NCBI RefSeq assembly: GCF_030209355.1
Contig: NZ_JARVSF010000012.1
Coordinates: forward strand, 124,001-188,000
DNA from: Pseudarthrobacter sp. fls2-241-R2A-127
GTDB lineage: Bacteria > Actinomycetota > Actinomycetes > Actinomycetales > Micrococcaceae
Direction: 5' to 3'
Length of the DNA: 64,000 nt
Shown here: positions 8,962 to 17,015 of the stretch, piece by piece
Position numbering within the stretch: position 1 is the stretch's first letter
How the letters are laid out: each line of letters begins with the position of its first letter
Notes under the pieces: generated by a model
Told to the model about the DNA's origin: nothing
Database searches by the model: none
What the model saw: the letters and a program-made list of their open reading frames with translations, nothing else
Translations under genes and position numbers: made by a program

Positions 8962-9216
8962 ATGGCACATTCCCAGTTTGATCTCTTTCTCCAAGATGCC
9001 ACCTACTTCGACCAAACATCCGACTCCACACTGGAACGCGACCGCTTCTACGGCCTCTACATGAGCTGGTGCTTTATCAACCAGCACCTGCCGGGAACGG
9101 AAACGACGTTCTGGGCAGCCATGAAGGACCGGCTGCCGGGAAGCCGCAAGGGCCTGCGCATGAAGGGTGCGGCAGCTGCCGACTACATTGTGTCGTCCTA
9201 CCCCGAACTGGTCTAA
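8962..9216 (+). CDS. small hypothetical protein (84 residues)
   Basis: I do not recognise this protein with confidence. It is acidic-to-neutral, has no signal peptide or membrane span, and its core (FYGLYMSWCFINQHLP then FWAAMKDRLPG) has the spacing of the small winged-helix seen at the C-terminus of phage/plasmid primases (xYxxWCxxN...FxxxLxxRL), which is only a weak resemblance. Good start context: a GAAGGGA-type site before the ATG. It is divergent from the TetR gene and shares its palindrome-bearing upstream region, so it may be a target of that repressor. A terminator follows. Confidence 0.6.
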   Translation: MAHSQFDLFLQDATYFDQTSDSTLERDRFYGLYMSWCFINQHLPGTETTFWAAMKDRLPGSRKGLRMKGAAAADYIVSSYPELV

Positions 9217-9264
9217 GGCACCGGGGCTGCGGGACTTTTCCTGTCATCACCTGGCACGTGACGT

Positions 9265-9299
9265 AAATGCTGTGGCACCAAGTGTGCCGCAGCATTTTT
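9265..9299. terminator. bidirectional rho-independent terminator
   Basis: AAATGCTGTGGCAC pairs with GTGCCGCAGCATTT around a 5-nt loop, one mismatch in the stem, followed by T5 on the plus strand and preceded by a short A-run. It separates the convergent 84-residue gene and the GH26/OpgC gene. Confidence 0.8.
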
Positions 9300-9319
9300 C
9301 TTGCCCGGACAACCGGGGC

Positions 9320-11785
9320 CTAGGTGGGAATGATCCGGAACAGGAACCTGGTGCGCACCATCACCCACAGCAGTCCCAGCACCACGGCGTACGCCGCAGT
9401 GTTGAGGAAGATGCTCTCCTGCTGGAGTGCCGGGATATTGGCCACGACGGCGATCAGCACCACATGCATGATGAAGACATAGAGCGTTGCCCGGCCGAGC
9501 GGGATCAGGAACCAGCCCAGGACCCGCTCCACCGGTTTCCAGTAGGCACTGAGGAACGCGTACGCCGCCACCACCAGGAAAACGACGTTGAGCAGCCGCC
9601 CGGGGGCCAGGTAGGTCCGGCCAAAGAGGGCGTCATACATGGCCCGGTAGGTGGCGTCCGGCATCAGCGCCAGCCGGACATCGTAATTGTTGGCCAGGTA
9701 GGGGTTGCCCCAGGACAGGAACGCCAGGGCGAATGCGGCGACAGTGCAGGCCGCCACCACCCAGGCATGCGCGGACAACCACGCGATGATGCTGCGCCGG
9801 TGGTATCCCACCACCAGGCCGAGCACGAACAGGACCTGCCACACCAGCAGCGGGAACGAGTCCTCGAACTGGGACGGCAGGATCCGGAACCTGGTTCCGG
9901 CGCCCACGGCGTACACCGCCAGCGATGCCGCCAGGACCCACACGGCCTTCCCACGGTTCAGGAGCGCAAGGATCAGGGGGCTGGCCAGGAGAAGCACCAC
10001 GTACAAGCCCATGACGTTGAACTGCCAGGGCCCGAACTGCAGCAGCAGGATGGCCGGCAGCACCTGGGGCGGCACCGGGAACTGGAACAGCGACGACATC
10101 CCGGCGTAGAGGTCGTACGTCCGGCCGGCCCCGTTGTGCCCGGCGCCGCCGGTCCCCTGGTCCACGAACGTGGTCAGGGCCTCGGTGTGGAAGAACGGAA
10201 GCTGGGCGATGAGGAAGACGCCGATCAGCACCGCCAGGGCGGTCACGTACAGTTTCCCGGCACGGCGGGAGGTAAGGTCCACAACCTTGCCAAAGTCCGT
10301 CCTGGCCTTGGGCCCGTAGACCATGCCCACCACCAGGCCGGAGAACAGCACGAACAGTTCGGCGCCCGAGACGAAGCCCACGGCTTCCTGGGTGAGCAGC
10401 TGGAACAGCGATACCAGGCCCAGGTGGTTGACCACCACGAAGACAATGGCCATCCCGCGCAGCAAATCCACGCGTGAGTCCCTGGCGCCCGGGTCCTGGT
10501 AGCTCCAGGCGGTCGCAGCGGGGAAGCGGCGGGGAACCTGCCACAGCGCCGCCAGGAGGATGGCCATCGCCACGGCCACGGTCCAGACGGCCGCCCCGGA
10601 CAGGGTGTTGGCCCGGACGTATGCTCCATCCGCGGCAACGTCGGTGACCGGGCCGGTCACCATGGCAGAGGATTGAAGCCGGTCATGCGCAGCCTTGGCG
10701 ATGGCGGGGTTCCCGGTGAGCAGCCAGTCGATGCTGGCCACGCCCGTATCCCTGGTGCTGGTGCGCTCATCCCACACCACCGCAGCCGTCCTGGCGAAAG
10801 TGGACGAGGTGGCAGTACCCACCACTTGGTCCCACCATGCCACCTTGATGTCCGCCTCCGGCGGTCCGCCCGCGGCAGGGCTGTAGAACGCCGAAGTCTG
10901 GAGCAGGAACGGCTTCTTGCGCCCCTCAGCGTAGGTGCCATAGAAGTTTTCGCCGCCGGATCCGGTCAGCATTTCCGGCAGTTCACCGGGGCGCGGCGCG
11001 GTGTTGACGGCGGCCCCGCCGGCGGTGTCGTCATGGTAGGCAGTCAGGCCCACCCAGTCCACGGCGTCGTCGCCCGGGTAATACGGGGCGTAGGCGGCAT
11101 CGGAGCCGTTCCAGGCGCCGTCGCCATTGGTGTCCAGGAGCGCGAAGCCGTCACTTCCCGGCTGCGGCGCATTCCGGCTCCGGTCAAAGGGGTAGTCCTT
11201 GCCCAGGTACGGCGCCCAGACCATGGCGGCCCGGCCGCCGTCGTCCTTCCTGACCGCCGCCGCGACGGACTTGAAAGCCTCCCGGTAGGCAGCCGGCTGC
11301 TGGCCCCAGGCCACCCAGCTTGCGTTCATGTCCGGGGCGAAACGGATCAACAGCTGGCCCTTGAACCCGGACGCCAAGTCGCGGACTTTGCCGGCGAAGG
11401 CTTCCGCTTCAGTGCCGCCGATCTGGTCAAGCGGCACGGTGGGCTTCACGGTGAGCATGGCGTGGGCGCCCTTGGCGGCGGCCTGCTGAAGGAAGCCCTC
11501 AATGTTGTTGCGGTCCGAGTCGCGGAACGGCAAGGCGATGTCGTGGCCAAACACGGCCGGGGCCGCCCCCAGCCGGTCGGAGAACCCCGCGGCCGTGTCC
11601 CCGCCCCATTCAAGGACGGCCCCCAGCCAGGGCTTGCCCTGGTCCGGTACGGCGGAGTCCGCCAGCGCCGCACCGGCAGGCGCCAGGAGAGTCATGAGGA
11701 CCACGACGGCGGCCAGAAAGGCCCCGAAGGAACGTTGACGGGCACGACGACGGGCGGCCTGGTGGTGCGATGTAGCTGCTCGCAT
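9320..11785 (-). CDS. GH26-like domain fused to OpgC-type membrane acyltransferase
   Basis: 821 residues. A signal/anchor helix (about 18-42) leads to an extracellular GH26 (mannanase-like) domain, roughly 50-370 (LIRFAPDMNASWVAWG, MVWAPY, PYYPGDDAVDWVGLTAY). A transmembrane helix (396-417) follows, then an OpgC_C domain from about 436 (SRVDLLRGMAIVFVVVNH) with about ten membrane spans; OpgC proteins transfer acyl groups such as succinyl to periplasmic glucans. In the GH26 part the usual HEMN acid/base site reads PDMN (151-154) and the expected nucleophile region reads FLLQTSAF, so both glutamates seem missing: glycan binding rather than hydrolysis is more likely. An EF-hand-like loop DTNGDGAWNGSD spans 218-229. 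ATG preferred over an in-frame GTG at 11812. Confidence 0.8.
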   Translation of the reverse strand: MRAATSHHQAARRRARQRSFGAFLAAVVVLMTLLAPAGAALADSAVPDQGKPWLGAVLEWGGDTAAGFSDRLGAAPAVFGHDIALPFRDSDRNNIEGFLQQAAAKGAHAMLTVKPTVPLDQIGGTEAEAFAGKVRDLASGFKGQLLIRFAPDMNASWVAWGQQPAAYREAFKSVAAAVRKDDGGRAAMVWAPYLGKDYPFDRSRNAPQPGSDGFALLDTNGDGAWNGSDAAYAPYYPGDDAVDWVGLTAYHDDTAGGAAVNTAPRPGELPEMLTGSGGENFYGTYAEGRKKPFLLQTSAFYSPAAGGPPEADIKVAWWDQVVGTATSSTFARTAAVVWDERTSTRDTGVASIDWLLTGNPAIAKAAHDRLQSSAMVTGPVTDVAADGAYVRANTLSGAAVWTVAVAMAILLAALWQVPRRFPAATAWSYQDPGARDSRVDLLRGMAIVFVVVNHLGLVSLFQLLTQEAVGFVSGAELFVLFSGLVVGMVYGPKARTDFGKVVDLTSRRAGKLYVTALAVLIGVFLIAQLPFFHTEALTTFVDQGTGGAGHNGAGRTYDLYAGMSSLFQFPVPPQVLPAILLLQFGPWQFNVMGLYVVLLLASPLILALLNRGKAVWVLAASLAVYAVGAGTRFRILPSQFEDSFPLLVWQVLFVLGLVVGYHRRSIIAWLSAHAWVVAACTVAAFALAFLSWGNPYLANNYDVRLALMPDATYRAMYDALFGRTYLAPGRLLNVVFLVVAAYAFLSAYWKPVERVLGWFLIPLGRATLYVFIMHVVLIAVVANIPALQQESIFLNTAAYAVVLGLLWVMVRTRFLFRIIPT

Positions 11786-11922
11786 GCTGGCAAGACCCCC
11801 CGGTACTCCCACTGTGACGGCACGGCGGTGCCTCCGGTAGAGACTTTATCGGTCCGGCCGCCCTGCCGCGTTCCCGTGACGCGGGGAGGGCAAGCTCTCA
11901 ATTACGGAACATGACGACGCCG

Positions 11923-11942
11923 GCCGTGCGGCTCGGCACGGC
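11923..11942. promoter_or_regulatory. inverted repeat upstream of the SAM-IV riboswitch
   Basis: GCCGTGC-6 nt-GCACGGC, a perfect 7-bp inverted repeat just before the riboswitch, in the region where the promoter of the sulfur operon must lie. It could be an operator or a hairpin; nothing identifies a binding protein. Confidence 0.3.
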
Positions 11943-11957
11943 AGGTGTTACTTTTTT

Positions 11958-12043
11958 GGGGAGTAATGAGTACCGGCGCCAAGCCCTGACTGGCCGGTCG
12001 GCAACCCTCCTATCGCGGCGGGGTGCCTCAGGTGAATACTCGG
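11958..12043 (+). promoter_or_regulatory. SAM-IV riboswitch
   Basis: The RNA has the features of the actinobacterial SAM-IV class: P1 closed by GAGTA/TACTC, the CAAGCCC segment, P2 arms CCGGC/GCCGG, the conserved CGGCAACCCTCC block, GCGG, GGGGTGCC and GGTGA near the 3' end. SAM-IV shares the SAM-I binding core but lacks its kink-turn arm. It lies about 46 nt before the first gene of the DUF1737-rhodanese-metZ operon, so high S-adenosylmethionine should turn off this methionine-related operon. Assignment is by recognition of the consensus, not by a covariance search. Confidence 0.82.
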
Positions 12044-12089
12044 CATATCGACCGATTCGAGCTGCAAGCGTGAAAGAAGGAGATCCGTC

Positions 12090-12353
12090 GTGTCTGACGC
12101 ACCCGCCCCTGACGAAAAATTGTCCTACCGCCTGATTACCGGCGCGGACAACCGAGAATTCTGCGAGCGGATCTCGGCCGCCCTCGCAGACGGCTACGTG
12201 CTGCACGGGAGCCCGGCAGCAACCTTCAACGGCACCACGGTGATCGTGGCGCAGGCCATTGTCCTTCCGGCCGCGATCGCCTCTGCGGATGCCGCCGTGG
12301 CCACTGCGGTTGACGAGCTTGAGGGCGAGTTCGAGGGCGAGGGCCACGCATGA
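12090..12353 (+). CDS. DUF1737 family protein
   Basis: 87-residue protein with the DUF1737 core: LSYRLITGADNREFCERISAA, then LADGYVLHGSPAATFNG and VIVAQAIVLP. The family is small, soluble and of unknown biochemical role. GTG start with a strong AAGAAGGAGA site. It is the first gene of a three-gene operon behind a SAM-IV riboswitch and its stop overlaps the start of the rhodanese gene by 4 nt (ATGA), so it is translationally coupled to sulfur metabolism. Function beyond that is not known. Confidence 0.85.
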   Translation: MSDAPAPDEKLSYRLITGADNREFCERISAALADGYVLHGSPAATFNGTTVIVAQAIVLPAAIASADAAVATAVDELEGEFEGEGHA

Positions 12354-12760
12354 GCTACGCAGGAGACCTGACGCCGCAGGAAGCATGGGCGAAGCTGGAA
12401 CAGGGCGCCATCCTGGTGGATGTCCGCACCGAAGGCGAATGGGCCCACATCGGCATCCCGGACACCAAGGCAACGGACAACGATCCCCTCTTCATCCAGT
12501 GGACCTTCCCCGGCGGCATCCCCAACCCCGATTTCGTGAAGGACCTCACGGAGCAGGCGCCCGAGGACCCGGGCGCGGAACTGGTGTTCCTGTGCCGCTC
12601 GGGCCAGCGCTCCATCGCCGCCGCCATCGCAGCCACCCAGGCCGGATTCACCTCGTACAACGTCCTGGAGGGCTTCGAAGGAGAACCGGACCGCTATGGC
12701 GAACGGACCGTCAACGGCTGGAAAAACCGCGGCCTGCCCACCAACCTCGGAAAGAACTAA
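12350..12760 (+). CDS. rhodanese-like sulfurtransferase
   Basis: 136-residue single-domain rhodanese. The active-site loop CRSGQRS starts at Cys82, and VDVRTEGEW (23-31) is the conserved N-terminal CH2A-like motif. Such proteins carry a persulfide on the loop cysteine and pass sulfane sulfur to acceptors. It overlaps DUF1737 upstream and its TAA is directly followed by the GTG of metZ. This suggests that it delivers or detoxifies sulfide/persulfide for direct sulfhydrylation of homoserine esters. That link is inferred from operon structure. Confidence 0.9.
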   Translation: MSYAGDLTPQEAWAKLEQGAILVDVRTEGEWAHIGIPDTKATDNDPLFIQWTFPGGIPNPDFVKDLTEQAPEDPGAELVFLCRSGQRSIAAAIAATQAGFTSYNVLEGFEGEPDRYGERTVNGWKNRGLPTNLGKN

Positions 12761-13969
12761 GTGACTTTCAATCAAGACGCCCCCGGCTGGAACCCCGATA
12801 CCCAGGCAGTCCGCGGCGGGCTGGACCGCACCAACTTCCAGGAAACCTCCGAGGCCATCTTCCTGAACTCGGGGTTCGTCTACGAATCCGCGGCCGCGGC
12901 CGAACGCGCCTTCACCGGCGAGGACGAGCGCTTTGTGTACTCGCGCTACGGCAACCCGTCCGTGGCCACGTTCCAGGAACGGCTCAGGCTGCTGGAAGGC
13001 ACCGAGGCGTGCTTTGCGACGGCGTCGGGCATGTCCGCGGTGTTCACGGCCCTGGGCGCGCTGCTCGCCGCCGGCGACCGCGTGGTGGCCGCCCGCTCGC
13101 TGTTCGGTTCGTGCTTTGTGATCCTGAACGAAATCCTTCCCCGGTGGGGCGTGGAGACCGTCTTCGTGGACGGCCCGGACCTGGACCAATGGCGTGAGGC
13201 CCTGTCCAAGCCCACCACCGCCGTCTTCTTCGAATCCCCGTCCAACCCGATGCAGGAAATCGTGGACATCGCGGCGGTAAGTGAACTCGCGCATGCCGCC
13301 GGCGCCAAGGTGGTTGCGGACAACGTCTTCGCCACTCCCCTGCTGCAGCGTTGCGGGGACCTCGGCGCGGACGTGATCGTGTACTCCGGCACCAAGCACA
13401 TCGACGGGCAGGGCCGGGTCCTGGGCGGCGCCATCCTGGGCACCAAGGAATTCATCGATGGGCCGGTCAAGCAGCTGATGCGCCACACCGGTCCGGCGCT
13501 GTCCGCGTTCAACGCCTGGGTCCTGACCAAGGGCCTGGAAACCATGAGCCTGCGCGTCCGGCACTCCTCGGCCACCGCCCTGCGGCTCGCTGAATGGCTC
13601 GAAGAGCAGCCGGCCGTGAGCTGGGTGAAGTACCCGCTGCTGAAGTCGCACCCGCAGTATGGGCTGGCAGCGAAGCAGATGAGTGCCGGCGGCACGGTCC
13701 TCACCCTTGAACTGGCGCCATCCGGCGGACGCTCCGGCAAGGAGGCTGCCTTCGCATTGCTGGACGGGCTGCGGATCATCGACATCTCCAACAACCTTGG
13801 CGACTCGAAGTCCCTCATCACCCACCCCGCCACCACCACGCACCGCGCCATGGGGCCGGAGGGCCGCGCCGCCATTGGCCTGAGCGACGGCGTGGTCCGG
13901 CTCTCCGTGGGGCTCGAGGACCCGGAGGACCTCATCCGCGACCTGGAACAGGCCCTCAAGCAGATCTAG
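12761..13969 (+). CDS. metZ: O-succinylhomoserine sulfhydrylase
   Basis: 402-residue PLP enzyme of the Cys/Met metabolism (gamma) family. Lys212 in YSGTKHIDGQGR binds PLP; SRYGNPS (61-67) and ASGMSAVF (88-95) line the cofactor site. MetZ makes homocysteine from O-succinylhomoserine and sulfide in the cytosol, the direct-sulfhydrylation route to methionine. Family members also include cystathionine gamma-synthase and MetY, but the YSGTKHIDGQGR signature, the length and the partner rhodanese favour MetZ. GTG start with GGAAAG just upstream; last gene of the SAM-IV operon. Confidence 0.9.
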   Translation: MTFNQDAPGWNPDTQAVRGGLDRTNFQETSEAIFLNSGFVYESAAAAERAFTGEDERFVYSRYGNPSVATFQERLRLLEGTEACFATASGMSAVFTALGALLAAGDRVVAARSLFGSCFVILNEILPRWGVETVFVDGPDLDQWREALSKPTTAVFFESPSNPMQEIVDIAAVSELAHAAGAKVVADNVFATPLLQRCGDLGADVIVYSGTKHIDGQGRVLGGAILGTKEFIDGPVKQLMRHTGPALSAFNAWVLTKGLETMSLRVRHSSATALRLAEWLEEQPAVSWVKYPLLKSHPQYGLAAKQMSAGGTVLTLELAPSGGRSGKEAAFALLDGLRIIDISNNLGDSKSLITHPATTTHRAMGPEGRAAIGLSDGVVRLSVGLEDPEDLIRDLEQALKQI

Positions 13970-14176
13970 CCGCGCTGGACGTCCAGCCGGACCTGGACCC
14001 AGTCACGGGCGCTGAGACGCGCCTGTTCCCTCACCGCCTTTTTGACGGGCAGCAGATATGAGGCGCTCCTGCTGTCGGGGAACAACGAGGTCTGCCATGC
14101 ATGCCCGTTGGCCTGCGCGCGCTGCCTGCCGGCCTGCCAGCGCCTCGTTGTCAGACCCTCATTGGATGATTTGAGT

Positions 14177-15670
14177 ATGGAAATCGGGACAGGCGGAACA
14201 GCGGTTGTGGAGGGACTTGAGTCCTCCATGTCTGCCTTCCGCAGGCTCGTTCAGGAAGACACAGCCCTTGCATCGAGTGCCTGTGTTGGCGCTGGTGTGG
14301 ATGTGTTGCAGCGGCGGTATGAGCTCCGGCTGACCCGGTTGGAGGTGGTGAAGCGGCTGGAGGCCCAGCTCGCCGCCGTAAAGGCCCGCGACGTTGCCGA
14401 CGCCCTCGACATCCAGCACGCCCTGCTTGCCCCGGACGCCCCGGTGCACGAGCACACCTACGCGGAGATGTCAGCCGTGGAGGAAATCGCCGGGATCCTG
14501 ACCATCAGCTCCCCAGCGGCCAGCGCGTTAGCGGACCAGTCCCGCCGGGTCTGCTCCCTGCCGCCGGTGATCGAGGCCCTGGCCGCGGGTGCCGTGTCCT
14601 GGCAGCACGCGAGAATTGTCGCCGACGAAACCGAAGGCCTTGATGCGACCGGTGCCGCCGGGTTGGTGGCGCACTTCTTCGACCCTTCTGCCCCCAACCC
14701 GGCCCGCGGAGCCGCCCCCGGCGACCTCGTACCCTCCCGGTTCCGGGCCAAGGTCCGTTCCTGGCGGGAACGCCATCACCCCGACACCATCGAGAAACGC
14801 CATGCCAAGGGGGCCGCGGACCGGCGGATGGAATACACTCCGGACCGGGACGGCATGGCCTGGCTCTCGCTCTACCTGCCCGGGAACACCGCATCGGCCA
14901 TCTGGAACCGCACCACCGCCAGCGCCCGCGGCCTCCAAGGCCCGGACGAACCACGCACCCTCACCCAACTCCGCCCCGACGTCGCCGCGAGCCTCCTCCT
15001 GGGCGCCGGAGCGCTGGCGGGTGGCGGAAACACCACCGGCGCCGGCGCAGCTTCGGGAAACCCTGCGGGTGAGGCTGCCGGGAACACGGCTGAGCTTGGC
15101 AAAGTTCCCGCCCCGCGGGCGGATGTCCTGGTCACGGTCCCGGTCTTCTCCCTCCTTGGCCTCACAGACGAGCCAGCAGTGCTGGACGGGTTCGGCCCGA
15201 TCCCGGCCTCCATGGCCCGCAGGCTCGTTACCGACGGCGCCGAATCCTTCTACCGGGTCCTGGTCGACCCCCGCGACGGGGCACCCCTTCAGATCGGCCG
15301 CACCCGCTACCGGCTCACCGAGACCATCAAGAAATGGATCCGGATGCGGGACGCCAAATGCACCTTCCCCGGCTGCACCAACCACACCCCCGACAACGAC
15401 ACCGACCACCTCACCGCCTGGCAACACGGCGGCACAACAGACGTCGCCAACCTGGCACAGCTCTGCCCGAAACATCACCGGCTTAAACACAACTCCCGGT
15501 GGATCCCCGACACCGCAACCCGCAATGAACCACCCGGCTGGACCTCACCCACCGGCCGGCACTACAAACCCGAACACCCAGACCCCCAACCACCCCACTG
15601 GCCACAATGGCTCATGCCCGGGCAACGAAGTCTTCTGGAGGAAGCACTTTTGGATCTCCTCAGCGCTTGA
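14177..15670 (+). CDS. DUF222 / HNH endonuclease-signature protein (13E12 type)
   Basis: 497 residues. An alpha-helical DUF222 region (about 40-330) is followed by a C-terminal HNH finger: CTFPGC, DTDHLTAWQHGG, then LCPKHHRLKH, with the zinc-binding cysteines and the HNH His/Asn/His in place. These proteins occur in many copies in arthrobacters and mycobacteria (13E12 repeat family); their biological role, possibly in recombination or a mobile-intron-like process, is unsettled. An insert rich in Gly/Ala/Asn lies around 280-315. The ATG was chosen over upstream in-frame starts because conserved sequence begins after it; no convincing Shine-Dalgarno. Confidence 0.82.
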   Translation: MEIGTGGTAVVEGLESSMSAFRRLVQEDTALASSACVGAGVDVLQRRYELRLTRLEVVKRLEAQLAAVKARDVADALDIQHALLAPDAPVHEHTYAEMSAVEEIAGILTISSPAASALADQSRRVCSLPPVIEALAAGAVSWQHARIVADETEGLDATGAAGLVAHFFDPSAPNPARGAAPGDLVPSRFRAKVRSWRERHHPDTIEKRHAKGAADRRMEYTPDRDGMAWLSLYLPGNTASAIWNRTTASARGLQGPDEPRTLTQLRPDVAASLLLGAGALAGGGNTTGAGAASGNPAGEAAGNTAELGKVPAPRADVLVTVPVFSLLGLTDEPAVLDGFGPIPASMARRLVTDGAESFYRVLVDPRDGAPLQIGRTRYRLTETIKKWIRMRDAKCTFPGCTNHTPDNDTDHLTAWQHGGTTDVANLAQLCPKHHRLKHNSRWIPDTATRNEPPGWTSPTGRHYKPEHPDPQPPHWPQWLMPGQRSLLEEALLDLLSA

Positions 15671-15707
15671 GGTTCGAGAGGCAAATGCCCGCGTGCAAAT
15701 TATGCAT

Positions 15708-15725
15708 CTGAGACTGCCGTCTCAG
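15708..15725. terminator. hairpin between convergent genes
   Basis: CTGAGAC-TGCC-GTCTCAG perfect stem-loop, spanning the stop codon of the minus-strand GCS2 gene and lying 38 nt past the HNH gene. No T-run follows, so termination is uncertain. Confidence 0.35.
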
Positions 15726-16948
15726 GCCTGCCGGACCCGCAGGAGTTCCGGGGTGTCCTCCACGTCTGAAAGCTCCACTGCGCCGCGCATGGTGACATCC
15801 ACGGCGTGCCGGACCACTGCGCCGAAACCCATGTCCTCCGGAGGCTGTCCGGCCAGCGCCCTGTCGCGGGCCCGGCGCTGCTCGGCGGCACCCGTACCGC
15901 GGGCGATGATGTGCTCCACGCCCTGCCGGGCCAAGGCCAGTTCGCCATTTTCCTGCAAGACGGGCGCCAGGTAATCCACCAGGGAACGGGCAACGTCCGC
16001 GGCCGGGGCCGGGCGGAAGTTCCCAAAGTCCAGGAGTTCCCCACTGAGTCCCGAGCTGCTGGCCTGCCACGAGGCCATCCGCAGCAGGACCGTGGGCACG
16101 GGCGCCGGATCCACGCCTTCGCTCCATTCCCTGCTGGCTGACTCCACCAGGGCACGGACAAGCACGGCGATTAGTGCTGCGTCCTCGGCACGGAGGCACA
16201 CGTCCGCCACCCGCACCTCCACGGTGGGGTGGTTGCGGGAAAGCCGGGCGTCGAAATACAGCATTCCCTCGTCGAGCATCACACCCGTGTCCAGCAGCCG
16301 GGTGACCACCCGCCGGTAGGCGGGGTACGTCCCGTAGATCGCGGCCGGGCCCGCAGTCGGCCACCGGTTCCAGGCCTGGGTGCGGTAGCTTTCGAAACCG
16401 GTGGGAACGCCATTCCAGTACGGCGAATTGGCGCTCAGCGCCGTCAGCACCGCCAGCTTGTCGCGGATCCGGTCCAGGACCGCCACGCCTTCTTCCGGTG
16501 ATTCGATATACGTGTGCACGTGGAAACCGCAGGTCAGCTGCTCCTGCGCCGTGAGGCCAAAACGCTCCAGCATCCTGGCGTAGCGCGGGTCCGGCGTCGT
16601 GTGGCTGGTGGATGCCAGCGGCGACGTGGCAAGGGCAGCCACCCTGGCGCCGTGTTTGGCGGCCGCCTGGTTGGCCATTGCCCGGCCGGCCCTGATCTGC
16701 TCGAGCAGGGCCTCGGACTCCAGGCAGGGCTTGGTCTGGGTCTCGATCTGCTCAAGCTTCAGCTCGGCACTCAAGCCCATCTCGTCGTCGTGATCCGCCT
16801 GCTTCCCCGGGTGGCGGAGGTCCGGGTCCACTGGGAGATCGTCCGCGACCACACGGTGTCCGGCGAGGAGGGCGTCAGCCAGGGCAAGCGGCTCGCCGGA
16901 CTCCGGATGAACAATCAGGAGTTCTTCCTCGACGCCGAAAGTACGCAT
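15722..16948 (-). CDS. glutamate-cysteine ligase family 2 (YbdK-type carboxylate-amine ligase)
   Basis: 408-residue GCS2 enzyme. The N-terminus [18 protein letters not shown] is the family hallmark, with VEEE binding metal/substrate; FHVHTYI (near 130) and the internal R-rich [12 protein letters not shown] stretch complete the active site. Enzymes of this group form gamma-glutamyl-cysteine or other gamma-glutamyl amides with ATP. Actinobacteria use mycothiol rather than glutathione, so the true amine substrate is open. An in-frame upstream ATG exists but adds 17 residues that do not resemble the family. Confidence 0.87.
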   Translation of the reverse strand: MRTFGVEEELLIVHPESGEPLALADALLAGHRVVADDLPVDPDLRHPGKQADHDDEMGLSAELKLEQIETQTKPCLESEALLEQIRAGRAMANQAAAKHGARVAALATSPLASTSHTTPDPRYARMLERFGLTAQEQLTCGFHVHTYIESPEEGVAVLDRIRDKLAVLTALSANSPYWNGVPTGFESYRTQAWNRWPTAGPAAIYGTYPAYRRVVTRLLDTGVMLDEGMLYFDARLSRNHPTVEVRVADVCLRAEDAALIAVLVRALVESASREWSEGVDPAPVPTVLLRMASWQASSSGLSGELLDFGNFRPAPAADVARSLVDYLAPVLQENGELALARQGVEHIIARGTGAAEQRRARDRALAGQPPEDMGFGAVVRHAVDVTMRGAVELSDVEDTPELLRVRQA

Positions 16949-17015
16949 ACGAACATTCTGCGTCAGGGGTCGGAAATTGCGGACGCCGCCACAGATCATG
17001 ACGAAGCATGAACGC

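Noticed and set aside
14177-15670. HNH protein as a homing endonuclease or part of a mobile element or restriction system
   Set aside because: No intron, intein, methylase or terminal repeat is visible; DUF222-HNH proteins are ordinary multi-copy chromosomal genes in this group.
15722-16948. Calling the GCS2 protein a glutathione-synthesis enzyme
   Set aside because: Actinobacteria of this group use mycothiol and no glutathione synthetase is near; the family also makes other gamma-glutamyl amides.
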